DNA of 64,000 bases from Sphingomonas hominis (lineage in GTDB: Bacteria > Pseudomonadota > Alphaproteobacteria > Sphingomonadales > Sphingomonadaceae). Both the position numbers and the translations under genes were made by a program. Shown piece by piece: positions 40,090 through 49,851 of the stretch. The notes beneath the pieces were generated by a model that saw nothing but the letters and a program-made list of their open reading frames with translations, ran no database searches and was not told the origin of the DNA. The stretch is taken from contig NZ_JABULH010000008.1 in the NCBI RefSeq assembly GCF_013328205.1, positions 1 through 64,000 of the forward strand, written 5' to 3'. Each line of letters opens with the position of its first letter. Within the stretch, counting starts at the first letter, position 1.

Positions 40090-40643
40090 CTAGCAGGGCG
40101 CCACAAGCTGTGATGCTCTCGGTAGACCATAACGCTGTGCGGCTGATCTTGTTATCTTGTAGCCGCCTTGCACATCGCGCAGCTCAGCTGCGAGCGGGAG
40201 CGCGCCGGATGGCAGGATCGGGATCGCCCGACTGGCTGGAAATCTGCTGCGATTGGCTGCGATGAAGCGCTGTCGAAGCCTCAGTGAACGGCGCGGGCCC
40301 TGGCCTCTAGGAAAGGTCAGCCACACCCTTCCCTTGTGGCCCATGTCACTAGCATCCGCTTCTTGTTCGTCGTCGTTGATGTCGCGCCAGACGCCAACGT
40401 ACAGCGTACGGTCTGCCTCCTGGGGTAGATCTTTGGCTTGAGCCTTGAAGGCTTGCCAGCGCTCGCTGACATCGTCGACATGCAGTCCGGATCAGTCGCC
40501 GCCTGCCTACGGATGATTGTGAGGAGATCAGCACGATCGGACGGCGTGTGTATCACGACTTCCAATGCCGCCACAGTGCGGACGCTCTCCTGAGAGACGG
40601 GAGCACACGCCACGAGCAAGGTAAGGGGACCGGCTCTCAACAC
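40090..40643 (-). pseudogene. Frameshifted lipoprotein gene
   Basis: Two frames together describe one protein. From GTG 40643 the first encodes a lipoprotein signal (LTLLVACAP) and ...ALEVVIHTPSDRADLLTIIRR. A one-base loss near 40486-40492 moves the coding potential to a second frame, which reads DVSERWQAFKAQAKDL, TLYVGVWRDINDDE, KGRVWLTFPRGQG and ends RYGLPRASQLVAPC before TAG at 40092-40090. Composition and continuity of meaning favour a broken gene over two small genes. It sits between the iterons and repA. Confidence 0.6.
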
Positions 40644-40716
40644 TCTGTGAAGCTACCGAGGCACGCAGCGACGTCAACTTGCGCTGCCGCCGAACGAGGG
40701 GCGACCAGGTCTCGGC

Positions 40717-41892
40717 CTATCGCAGCGTATGCCGGTTCTTCGCGTCAAAGCGCCGAACATAGCCGATAAAGGCGTTCTGGTAGCTGACCGGGGTGCGCGC
40801 CGGGTCCGCCTCAATCCAGGTGCGAAAGTCGGCGTGCAGGGTCTGATAGTCCCAGCCGGGACATTCGGCGCGCAGCGTTGCCAGGGTTGCGTCGGTGATC
40901 TCGCCGAAGGTGGCGCGGTTCGACAGGCCCTTTACGCTGCGGCGGATCAGGGCGGCGGCATCGACGCCGGGCTCGGCCACGTGCTCAGGCTTCGGGGTAG
41001 AGGGTGCCGTACCTGCCTTCGCTAGCTTCGATGATGGTATTGCCTTCGTCTCGCCCTCGCTTCTCCGGCGCATACGGAGCGCGGGCTCGCGCTTGCCCTC
41101 CGGCTGCTCGATCGTCAGCGCATAGCCGGGCAGCTCGTCGCGCTCGGCGATCTTGGCGATCTCGAACTTGAAGCGGCGATACTGGCCCTCGGCGCCCGAC
41201 TTCTCGAATAGGGTCGGCATGGAGATGGCGAAGCCCGCCTCGCCGGCCCCGCCCGCATGTTTGCGCGCGACCTTGTAGAGCCAGCGCTCGCGCCCGCCGG
41301 TGATGTCGAAATAGGCGCGGTCGATCGACAGCACGCCACCGGTCATCATCACGCCTTCCCAAAACCAGTTCGACAGCTCGATGGTCATGCCGCGCGAGCG
41401 CTCGGTCTTCTCGTCCACCAACTGCGTCCAGCCGTCGAGCCAGCTGAACGTCGCTTCCCGCCGGTTCTCCGCGCGAATGTTGGTCTTGACGGTGGTCGAG
41501 ACCAGCCGGTCGAGCGCCTGGCCGAGCAGCTCATAGGCCCGTCCCGTCGGCTGCCGCCCAATCGCGCGCAGCAGGTCGTATGGCATCAGGTGGAGCTTGC
41601 GCGGCACGTCGTTGATGCCGCGGCGCGCCATGTCGGCGAGCATGGAGGCGCAGTAGATCAGGATGTCGGCGTCCCAGATCGTCGCCATGCCGTAATCGGG
41701 ATTGGCCGAGACGTGGACCCACAGCTTGCCGTCGGGTGATCGGTAGTCGATCGGCTTCACGCGCTTCGTTTTGGCGAGGCTGAAGAAAGGCCGCTCCATC
41801 ATCTCGCGCTGATCGCGCAGCGGCAGGTCGGCGAGATAGGGGAGGAACAGCTCGAACTGCTCGGACACGGCCTCCCGGCGCGCGCGGGTCAT
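40717..41892 (-). CDS. repA: Plasmid replication initiator (RPA family)
   Basis: RepA starts replication by binding the iterons. The family segment FLPYLADLPLRDQREMMERPFFSLAK is present, followed by WVHVSANPDYGMATIWDADIL and the WLYKVARKHAG region, as in alphaproteobacterial RPA-type initiators. The ATG at 41892 is chosen because it begins close to the conserved N-terminus; upstream starts would run through the two parS-like palindromes. It is the last gene of a parA-parB-repA order on the minus strand, with the origin beyond it. Confidence 0.88.
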   Translation of the reverse strand: MTRARREAVSEQFELFLPYLADLPLRDQREMMERPFFSLAKTKRVKPIDYRSPDGKLWVHVSANPDYGMATIWDADILIYCASMLADMARRGINDVPRKLHLMPYDLLRAIGRQPTGRAYELLGQALDRLVSTTVKTNIRAENRREATFSWLDGWTQLVDEKTERSRGMTIELSNWFWEGVMMTGGVLSIDRAYFDITGGRERWLYKVARKHAGGAGEAGFAISMPTLFEKSGAEGQYRRFKFEIAKIAERDELPGYALTIEQPEGKREPALRMRRRSEGETKAIPSSKLAKAGTAPSTPKPEHVAEPGVDAAALIRRSVKGLSNRATFGEITDATLATLRAECPGWDYQTLHADFRTWIEADPARTPVSYQNAFIGYVRRFDAKNRHTLR

Positions 41893-41935
41893 ACGCGCGT
41901 CGCCGATGTTGGTGAAGGTGCCGCGTATCGTGTCG

Positions 41936-41993
41936 CGATGTTTCCCCGGGGAAACATCGGCAACATAGTGCGGCATGTTTCCCCGGGAAAACA
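41936..41993. promoter_or_regulatory. parS: Two parS-like partition palindromes
   Basis: A perfect palindrome spans 41936-41959 with the core TGTTTCCCCGGGGAAACA. A second core, TGTTTCCCCGGGAAAACA at 41976-41993, has one mismatched pair. The half-site TGTTTC resembles the chromosomal parS half-site. They lie between parB and repA and are the likely ParB binding sites. Confidence 0.75.
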
Positions 41994-41995
41994 CA

Positions 41996-43051
41996 TCAGC
42001 GCTGGAGTCCCTTTCCCGTCGCCTCGAGGTGCGCCAACGCGTTGCGCACGGCGGCCACCAGCTCGTCCGTGTCGGCGCCCGATCCTGCGTGCAGGCGGAT
42101 CGTCACGCCCTGCCGGTTGGCCGACTGCACCGTCAGCGCCGTGCGCCCGTACCTGGTGGCGTAGCGATACGGTTCCGGCTTTTCCTCGCCCGCCAGAAAC
42201 TTCGGCGCGTCGATCAGCCGCCGCAGCACGTCCGCGGCAGGGTAGGGGAGGTCGCCCGCCTCGCGCCGCGCCGCCTGTTCCTTGGCGACCTGCCGCGCCA
42301 CCGCGGTGATCGCCTTGGCGATATCCTTGTCGTCGAGCGCCTGGGCGAGCGCATAGGCCGGCTTCAGCTGCACGTCGCCCGGGGAGGCGAAGGCGGCGAT
42401 CACCGCGTCGGGGATGGTCGCGACCTTCAGCATCTTGGACAGCCAGCCCTTGGACAGCTTCAACCGCTCGGCCATCCGCGTCTGGTGATTGCCGTAGTGG
42501 GCCTTCAGCGCGTCGAGATAGTTGCGTGCCCGCTCCAGGTCGGACACGTCGGCGCGCGCGCGGTTCTCGAGATCCGCGAGCCGGAACGCCGCCTCGTCGT
42601 CGAGGCTCGCGACCTGCGCCACGAACTGCATGTCCGGGTAGCTGTGCGCGCGCAGCCAACTGATCGACCAATGGCGCCGCGTGCCCGCGATCACCTCATA
42701 GTCGTGATCGGGATCGCCGTCGACGCGGCGCACGACCGCGGGCACCTTCTGCCCGCCTTCGGCCACGATCGAGTCGATCAGCTCGCGGCAATTCTCCTCC
42801 GACAGGTGCGCGTAGGTGCGCGCGTTGCCCGGCCAGATGCGGACGCGCGCGGGATCGAGCAGAAGCTGCGTGACCTGCCGCACCTCGCCGCTCGCCACCC
42901 GTGCGAGCGCGGACTCGCGACCGAGCAGCGTCGTCGCACGCGCGCGTTCCGGTGGAGCCTCCCGCGTCGGGGCAGGGGAGGGGGCCTCGCCTCCCTCCGA
43001 TGCGTCGTCGGCGAGCAGCGCCGCCAGATAGTCCGATTGCTTACGCGCCAT
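41996..43051 (-). CDS. parB: ParB-type partition protein
   Basis: ParB binds parS and links the plasmid to ParA. The 351-residue protein has the N-terminal ParB nuclease-like domain (LLDPARVRIWPGNARTYAHL, then EVIAGTRRHW with the CTP-binding-type Arg motif) and a KorB-like helix-turn-helix (MAERLKLSKGWLSKMLKV). The ATG at 43051 is used (MARKQSDYLAALLADD) because the upstream in-frame extension has no binding site and atypical sequence. It follows parA with a 149-base gap. Confidence 0.92.
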   Translation of the reverse strand: MARKQSDYLAALLADDASEGGEAPSPAPTREAPPERARATTLLGRESALARVASGEVRQVTQLLLDPARVRIWPGNARTYAHLSEENCRELIDSIVAEGGQKVPAVVRRVDGDPDHDYEVIAGTRRHWSISWLRAHSYPDMQFVAQVASLDDEAAFRLADLENRARADVSDLERARNYLDALKAHYGNHQTRMAERLKLSKGWLSKMLKVATIPDAVIAAFASPGDVQLKPAYALAQALDDKDIAKAITAVARQVAKEQAARREAGDLPYPAADVLRRLIDAPKFLAGEEKPEPYRYATRYGRTALTVQSANRQGVTIRLHAGSGADTDELVAAVRNALAHLEATGKGLQR

Positions 43052-43200
43052 GCCGTGTCTCCCAGACGGAACGTAAGCAGAACGTCGGGTTGTAGGAAAG
43101 AGAGGGCAGCCGGTCACGTCCGCCTTCGCGAACGTGCCGTCGGACGGGCTTGAGCGCCCAGCGGCTGGGCCGCTGGCGCCGCGCGGCGGTGCGCTGCGCC

Positions 43201-44409
43201 TCAAGCAGCCGCATGGATCACCGCTTCCTCGCTGGCCGGTTCGACCCGGCCCCAGCCCTGGCGCACGAGCTGTTCCACCTGCCGCAGCGCCTCGTCCAGA
43301 TTGGCGCGGCTGCGCTTGTGCGTCTTGGGCGTGCCGATCGGCTTCTCCAGCTCATACACGGTCATCATCCGCATCGCCGCGTGGCTGATCTCGGCCGATT
43401 CCAGGATCGGCACCGGCAGGAGGGCAGGGCCGAAGCTCTGCTCCATGATCGCGCGGACCATCGCGTGACTGGGATCGTTGCCGTCGAACTTGGAGCAGAT
43501 CAGACGGACGAACTGATAATCGACCTCGATGCCGGCGCCGGTCAGCTGATGCAGCACCTGGTCCATCATCGACAGGAATTGCACCGTTGAGCAGAAGTCC
43601 GGCGTCGTCGCCGCCAGCGGCACCAGCAGCGCGTTCGCCGCCTGCATCACCGCCAGGCTGATCGTGCCCAGCGCAGGGGGCGGGTCGAGCAGCACGATGT
43701 CATAGTCACGCGCAAGGTCCGACAGGCCGCGCTTCAGCTTGCGGAACCGCGCCGCCAGCACCGATCCGCCATCGCTCCCCGCCGCGGCCAGCTCATACTC
43801 GACGTCGAACAGCTCGAGGTTGGACGGAATCAGGTCGACGTTCGGCCACGGCGTCCGCTTCACCGCATAGAGCAAGTCCGCCTGGGTCGGGTCGATCGAG
43901 AGATACGGGTAGAGCGTCTCTTCGCGCGTGATGTTGAAGTGCGGGTTGAAGCCGAACAGCGTCGTCGTCGTCGCCTGGCTGTCGCAATCGACCACCAGCA
44001 CGCGATAGCCCTGCACCGCGAAATAATGCGCGAGGTGGGTCGTGACGGTCGACTTGCCGACGCCGCCCTTGAAGTTCTGCACCGCGATGATCGCCGGCAC
44101 GTCGAGCGGCGCGCGCGCCGGGGAGGCGCCCAGCACCTCGCGCATCCGCAGCATCTCCTCCACCGTGTAGCCCAGCCGGCGTCCGCTCTCGGAAGCCGGG
44201 GCAGGGGGGAGGCGCCCGTCATCCTCCGCCATGCGGATGCGGTTGGTGGAGCAGCCGAGCAGTTGCGCCGCCTCGGCGATGCCGAAGCGGACGTTGAGCC
44301 CCTTGCGGCTTTCCGGCAGGAACGCCTTGCGCCGCAACCGCTCGATCATCCGCTCGCCGGCATCGGCGAGATCGCCGATCTGCGTCAGCACTGCACCATC
44401 CTGTGCCAA
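43201..44409 (-). CDS. parA: ParA-type partition ATPase with MerR-like N-terminal domain
   Basis: ParA positions plasmid copies using ATP-driven DNA binding. The deviant Walker A motif FKGGVGKST, VLVVDCDSQATTTTLFG and DIVLLDPPPALG are present. The N-terminal part has a MerR-like helix-turn-helix (FGIAEAAQLLGCSTNRIRMAE) common in plasmid ParA proteins of this type, which can repress its own promoter. The start is set at TTG 44409, which has AAGGGG upstream. It is divergent from the Type III methyltransferase gene, with 81 bases between them. Confidence 0.92.
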   Translation of the reverse strand: MAQDGAVLTQIGDLADAGERMIERLRRKAFLPESRKGLNVRFGIAEAAQLLGCSTNRIRMAEDDGRLPPAPASESGRRLGYTVEEMLRMREVLGASPARAPLDVPAIIAVQNFKGGVGKSTVTTHLAHYFAVQGYRVLVVDCDSQATTTTLFGFNPHFNITREETLYPYLSIDPTQADLLYAVKRTPWPNVDLIPSNLELFDVEYELAAAGSDGGSVLAARFRKLKRGLSDLARDYDIVLLDPPPALGTISLAVMQAANALLVPLAATTPDFCSTVQFLSMMDQVLHQLTGAGIEVDYQFVRLICSKFDGNDPSHAMVRAIMEQSFGPALLPVPILESAEISHAAMRMMTVYELEKPIGTPKTHKRSRANLDEALRQVEQLVRQGWGRVEPASEEAVIHAAA

Positions 44410-44490
44410 GACAAAGCCCCTTGAACCTTTTCGGACGGGAGCTTGCCAGATTTCATTCAGGACGGCAAGGAAGCGGCTGAAGGGGACACG

Positions 44491-46017
44491 ATGCCGATCC
44501 TGCACTGGCTGACACGCGACCGCGACGTGAAGGCGGCCGATGCCGTTCCGTACCGCCTGCTGGAGCGCGACGGGGCGCTTTCCGCGGGCACGCCCGGCAG
44601 CGGAAACATGCTGATCCAGGGCGACAATCTGGAGGCGCTGAAAAGCCTGCTGCCTTACTACCGCGGGCAGGTGAAGTGCATCTATATCGACCCGCCGTAC
44701 AACACGCGCAGCGCGTTCGAGCATTACGACGACAATCTGGAGCACAGCCAGTGGCTGGCGATGATCTGGCCGCGGCTGGAGCTGCTGCGCGAGCTGCTGA
44801 GCGAGGACGGCAGCATCTGGGTGTCGATCGACGACAATGAGGGGCATTATCTGAAGGTCGTGATGGACGAGGTGTTCGGGCGCTCTTCTTTTCTGTCTAC
44901 TATGATTTGGCGCAAGAACTACTCACCTAAGTCAACAGCTCGCCACTTCTCGGAGGATCACGACTATATCTTAGTCTACGCGCGGAGTAGCGACGCATGG
45001 CTGCCGAACCTTATGCCCCGATCAGAAAAGCAGGATAGGGCGTATAGGAACTTGGACGATGATCCGCGAGGCCCCTGGAAAACAAGCGATCTATCTGCAC
45101 GAAATTTCTACAGCAAGGGCAAGTACCGGATCGTGGGTCCGTCCAGCCGGGTCATCGAAGGTCCACCGGGTGGTAACTACTGGCGTGTGTCCGAAGAGCG
45201 CTTTTGGGAGCTTGATGCGGATAACCGTATTTGGTGGGGAAAGGACGGAACTGCCATCCCGCAAATCAAGCGGTTCTTGTCAGAAGTGAAGCAAGGCGTG
45301 GTTCCTCAGACCTTCTGGTCGTATGATGAGGTCGGTCACACTCAAGACGCGAAGAAGGAGATACTGGCTCTATCCGGTGAAGATGTCTTCATCACCCCCA
45401 AGCCCGAACGCCTGCTGCAACGCATCATCCACATCGCCACCAACCCCGGCGACCTCGTCCTCGATTCCTTCCTCGGCTCCGGGACCACGGCCGCGGTCGC
45501 GCAAAAGATGGGGCGGCGCTGGATCGGGATCGAGATGGGCGATCATGCAGTCACCCATTGCGCGCCGCGGCTGAACAAGGTGATCGAAGGGGAGGGGGGC
45601 GGCATTAGCGCGGGCGTCGGCTGGCAGGGCGGCGGCGGGTTCGACTTCTACCGGCTCGGCCCCGCGGTGTTCGATGCGGACGGCACGATCGCGACCGGCA
45701 TCGCGTTTACCCCGCTTGCTGCGCACGTCTGGTTCGCGGAAACCGCGACGCCGTTCGCCGGAACCGCCGCCACGCCGTTCTTGGGCCACCATGACGGGCG
45801 AGGAGTCGCGCTGCTCTACAATGGTATCCTCGGCGACAAGCGTCCGGCGGGCGGCAACGTGCTGACCCGCGCCACGCTGGCGCTGATCCGGGAGGGGGCA
45901 GGGGACTTCACCGGCCCGGTCACCATATATGGCGAGGCTAGCCGGCGGTCGTCCGCGACGCTCGCTGCCGAGCGCGTCACCTTCAAGCAGACGCCCTACG
46001 ATGTGAAGGCCCGCTGA
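44491..46017 (+). CDS. mod: Type III restriction-modification methyltransferase (Mod)
   Basis: Mod methylates adenine in a short asymmetric site and provides site recognition for the restriction complex. The beta-class motif order is visible: YIDPPYNTRS (motif IV) near residue 68, and DSFLGSGTTAAVA (motif I) near residue 345. Between them is the target recognition domain; bases about 44880-45400 are clearly lower in GC and codon use than the flanks, suggesting that this domain was swapped by recombination. ATG 44491 is used. Its stop overlaps the res start by one base (TGATG). Confidence 0.9.
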   Translation: MPILHWLTRDRDVKAADAVPYRLLERDGALSAGTPGSGNMLIQGDNLEALKSLLPYYRGQVKCIYIDPPYNTRSAFEHYDDNLEHSQWLAMIWPRLELLRELLSEDGSIWVSIDDNEGHYLKVVMDEVFGRSSFLSTMIWRKNYSPKSTARHFSEDHDYILVYARSSDAWLPNLMPRSEKQDRAYRNLDDDPRGPWKTSDLSARNFYSKGKYRIVGPSSRVIEGPPGGNYWRVSEERFWELDADNRIWWGKDGTAIPQIKRFLSEVKQGVVPQTFWSYDEVGHTQDAKKEILALSGEDVFITPKPERLLQRIIHIATNPGDLVLDSFLGSGTTAAVAQKMGRRWIGIEMGDHAVTHCAPRLNKVIEGEGGGISAGVGWQGGGGFDFYRLGPAVFDADGTIATGIAFTPLAAHVWFAETATPFAGTAATPFLGHHDGRGVALLYNGILGDKRPAGGNVLTRATLALIREGAGDFTGPVTIYGEASRRSSATLAAERVTFKQTPYDVKAR

Positions 46018-48647
46018 TGCAGCTCAAGACCTATCAGCAGGCCACGCTCGACACGCTGCGCCGCTTCTTCGAGGCAGCGCGGGCGCACGGGCCCAAGGCC
46101 GCGTACGAGGCGATCACGACCGAGCCGGAGCAGGCCAAGCGGCTGCGCGGCTATGGCGGGCGCTACACGCCGCTGCTCGGACAGGAGGCGATGCCCTATG
46201 TCTGCCTGCGCTTGCCTACGGGCGGCGGCAAGACGCTGCTCGCCGCGCACAGCATCGCCGTTGCGCGCGATGCGTGGATCGGGCGCGACTATCCTCCGGT
46301 GCTGTGGCTGGTGCCGACCACCACGATCCGCCGGCAGACCGTCGACGCATTGAACAACGCGCACCATCCCTACCGCCAGGCGTTGGCTGCCGCCTTCGGC
46401 GAGCCGGTGCGGGTGTTCGACATCGCCGATTTCACCCGGCTAACCAAGGCCGACCTGTCGCGGCATCTGTGCGTGTTCGTCGCCACCATCCAGACGCTGC
46501 GCGTGGAGAACACCGAGGGTCGCAAGGTCTATGCGCATCATGAGGCGCTAGAGCCGTTGTTCGCGGACGTGCCGAAGCGGGTCTCAGGGCTGGAGCCGCT
46601 CGGTGCGGAGATAGCGGAGAGGGTAGGGGGTCATCCGGACGACGTCCGCTATTCCTTCGCCAACCTGCTTTACCTCCACCGTCCGCTGATGATCGTGGAC
46701 GAGGCGCACAAGGCGGTGACGGGCCTGTCGCGCGAGATGCAGGCGCGCGTGAACCCGTCCGCCATCATCGAGTTTACCGCGACCCCGCACCCCAGAAGCA
46801 ACATCCTCCACGCGGTCAGCGCCGCCGAGCTGAAAGCGGAGCAGATGATCAAGCTGCCCGTCCGCCTTGACGAGCATCAAACCTGGGAGGGTGCGGTGAC
46901 CGGTGCGATCGCGCGCCGCGCCGAGCTGGCGGAGGAGGCCGCCCGGGACCGCGACGGCTACATCCGCCCGCTGGTGCTGTTCCAGGCCGAGGACAAGGGC
47001 CGCGAGGTGACGGTCAACGTGCTGCTGGAGCACCTCCGGTCCGTCCATCACATCCCCGCCGACCGGATCGCGGTCGCAACCGGCGATTAGCGCGGGCTGG
47101 ACGGCATAGACCTTTTCTCGCCCGACTGCCCTATCGAGTACATCATTACCGTCGAGGCGCTGAAGGAAGGCTGGGACTGTTCGTTCGCCTATGTCTTCTG
47201 TTCGGTCGCCAACATACGCAGCGCGACCGACGCGGAGCAGCTGCTCGGTCGTGTGCTCCGCATGCCCTATGCTGAGCGGCGCAAGGCGCCCGCGCTGAAC
47301 AAGGCCTATGCGCACCTCGTGTCCAGGTCGTTCGCGGAGGCCGCGACGGCCCTGAAGGACCGGCTGGTCGACATGGGCTTCGAGGAGCAGGAGGCGGAAG
47401 CCTCGATCGAAGCGGCGCCGACGCTGGGCGAGGGGCTGTGCGGCGCGCGCGCGCGTCCGCTGCCGTCCGCGCGGATCGAGGTTGCGGCGGATGCGGGCAT
47501 TCTCGCGGCGGTGAAGGTCGCCGCGCCCGACCGGGTCAGCGTCGAGGATGGGGCGATCCGGATCACCGGCTTCCTGCGTGAGGCGGAGAAGGCGGCGGTC
47601 TATGCCGCGCTCCCCGCATCCGCAGCGGACCATGTTCGGGAGCAGGTTGCCGCCTACGAGGCCGAGCACGCGCATGAAGCGGCGCCCGCGGAGCTTGGGC
47701 AGACGTTCGTCGTGCCCCGCCTAATGGTGCAGGTGCAGGGCGAGCTGGTGTTCGCCGATACGGACCGCCTGGCCGAGTTCTTCGACTGGTCGCTTGCCGA
47801 GGCAGGGCACCAGCTCACCCGCGACCAGTTCGACGTGGCCGAGACGGCGGACGCCTTTCAGATCGACCTCGACGGCGATCGACTGACCGTGGCGCACAGC
47901 GATGTCAGCGACCAGTTGCTGCTCGACGTACCGGTAGAGGGCTGGACGGAAAGCGGGCTCGTCGCGCTGTTAGCGCGGCAGGTGCGACAGGACGACGTGC
48001 GCCCCGCCGAGCTGCTGGCGTGGCTGGCCGATGTGGTCGGCTTCCTGGTCCGAGATCGTCGCCTACCGCTCGCCGCGCTGATGCGTTGCCGCTTCCTGCT
48101 TGCGCGCCGCCTGCGCGACCGCATCGCCGCCGTTCGCCAGGCCGCGCGTGAACGAGCGTACCAGAGCTGCCTGTTCGGCCCTGACGCTGCGCCGACGGTG
48201 TCGACGGACCACGGCTTCCGCTTCGCTGATGGCATGTTCGACGGGGTGCCCGCCTATCGGGGCAGCTATTGCTTCACCAAGCATTTTCTGCCCGCGGTAC
48301 CCGCCTTCGATAGCGGCGAGGACGGCGAGGAGCTCAGCGCCGCCAAACAGCTCGACGCCGTGCTGGAGGTGGATGTCTGGGTCCGCAACGTCGCGAGCCA
48401 TCCCGCCGCCTTCTGGCTGCCGCTGGCGACCGGTCGCACCTACCCTGACTTCGTGGCGCGGCTGAAGGACGGCCGCCTCCTGGTCGTCGAATATAAGGGC
48501 GGCCATCTCGTTCGCGACGCATCGGAAAAGCGTCTCGCCGGTGAGCTTTGGGAGAGAAGCGGCGGAGGCCTTTATGTCTTTGCTGAGCGGGAGCGAGACG
48601 CGTTAAACGTACGAGATCAGATCCGTCGCGCGATCGGGCGGAACTGA
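46017..48647 (+). pseudogene. res: Type III restriction subunit (Res) with an in-frame amber codon
   Basis: Res is the helicase-nuclease that cuts DNA with Mod. The frame has helicase motifs RLPTGGGKTLL (Walker A), LMIVDEAHKA (DEAH) and FTATPH, then after a TAG at 47088-47090 continues in the same frame with EALKEGWDCSFAYVF, EQLLGRVLRMP and the nuclease end YPDFVARLKDGRLLVVEYKGG. The amber codon sits in ...ATGD-TAG-RGLDGIDL; a Gln codon (CAG) would restore it with one base change. If real, restriction is off and Mod acts alone, unless the codon is read through. A sequencing error is possible. Confidence 0.85.
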
Positions 48648-49035
48648 TCGGGCGGCCTTTCGGGGTGGATAGCGGAATGGCCCCTTTTGGGCGGCGATCG
48701 CGGTATAGCGGACGTTCGCTCATGAGGCGACGCAGTGAGCTTGAACGCGTCGTCCCTTGGGACTTGTGACGTAGCCTTCCGACACTTGGAAGCCGGCGAA
48801 AACCCGTGCGTCAACGCGCAGGATCAGAACTGACCGGTCGTGACACCAAGAGCCAATGAACCTAGGCTCGAACAAGGGGTTCGAACCCCGCCCTCCCGGA
48901 CAGCGGCGCTTGGCCCAGGACCCGCCTCGCTCTATGAATCGGCTCGAAAGAGATTTTGAGTGGAAGCAGTCGGTCAGTCCGGCCTGCCACTCGGGTCTTT
49001 GGAGTAGAACGCCAAACGGGCGAAAACCTCAGAGG
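48648..49035. other. Gene-poor boundary region
   Basis: About 390 bases between the Type III system and the sigma-like gene. No convincing gene. It includes a tRNA T-arm-like segment (GGTTCGAACCCCGCC near 48881), which could be a relic of an integration site, and the probable promoter of the defence operon that follows. Confidence 0.4.
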
Positions 49036-49851
49036 ATGATCTTGCAGACACGGCAGGTAGAGGGGCTCACCAAGAGGAAACGGGATGGAACTCCCTACGC
49101 TCGACGTGGGGAGGTTGAGGCCGCGCTGGAATCGCTGGTCAATCTATCGCGCGAGGAGATCCTCAAGAGGCTGAAGGTGCGAGACTCGACCTCACCGAAC
49201 TATGTGCAGTCAGAGTGCCTTGTCTACCTGATCCGTGCCACGCGGAACGACAACGATGAGCGGTACTTCAACGAACTCTACCGAGAACTCATGCGGCGTT
49301 TGGCGTCCGCTCTTCCCCGCGTTGAAGGAGAGCGGGCCGGCGGTCCTGAGAACGTCTATGGGGCGGACGCACGAGATCGCGTGCGCGACATCTTCAAGGC
49401 CAGGCTGATCGAGGACCGTGCGGCTCCTGGATCCGCGCTCGACTACTTCGAAGTCATGTTTTCGGGCGCGGTCGCGGCGTTGCGCAAGACCTCCATGAGC
49501 CGAGCGCGACGGCAGATGGCGAGAAGGGACGCCATCGACGACGAGGAGAGCGGCGAACCATCCATCGCGGTGGAGAAGGCGGTCGGCAGCCTCGACGTCA
49601 AACAGGAGCTGCTATCAGACGACCCAAATTACCGGTCGAAGGTCGCAAAGGCGATCAGGACGCTACCAGACAAGCAACGCAGAGTTATCGAGATGCTCCT
49701 CCAAGACATGCCCATCGACTCGATCGACGACGACGTCCTAACGATACGCAAGGTCCTCGGCGTGAGATCGGAGAAGACCGTGCGCAACAGACGCGACGCC
49801 GCCATCGCGACCATACGGGAGCAGCTGGGGATCGGAAGCTGGAATGACTGA
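49036..49851 (+). CDS. Sigma-70-like regulator of a defence operon
   Basis: This protein of about 271 residues ends in a region resembling sigma factor region 4 (AIRTLPDKQRRVIEMLLQDM followed by VRSEKTVRNRRDAAIATI). A middle region (ALDYFEVMFSGAVAALRKTS) could be a region-2-like fold but is atypical. The ATG at 49036, with AGAGG directly before it, is preferred over starts at 48856 and 48934. It overlaps the next gene by eight bases, which in turn sits three bases before the M78-UvrD gene, so the three form one operon in which this protein may control expression. Confidence 0.65.
   Translation: MILQTRQVEGLTKRKRDGTPYARRGEVEAALESLVNLSREEILKRLKVRDSTSPNYVQSECLVYLIRATRNDNDERYFNELYRELMRRLASALPRVEGERAGGPENVYGADARDRVRDIFKARLIEDRAAPGSALDYFEVMFSGAVAALRKTSMSRARRQMARRDAIDDEESGEPSIAVEKAVGSLDVKQELLSDDPNYRSKVAKAIRTLPDKQRRVIEMLLQDMPIDSIDDDVLTIRKVLGVRSEKTVRNRRDAAIATIREQLGIGSWND

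Noticed and set aside
43201-44847. ParA frame extended to 44847
   Set aside because: The extension overlaps the methyltransferase gene in antisense and has no binding site; TTG 44409 has a good one and matches the family N-terminus.
48870-48910. tRNA 3'-end-like sequence (GGTTCGAACCCC) before the defence operon
   Set aside because: The T-arm stem pairs only three of five bases and no acceptor or anticodon arm can be placed upstream. It may be an integration-site relic but is not called as a tRNA.
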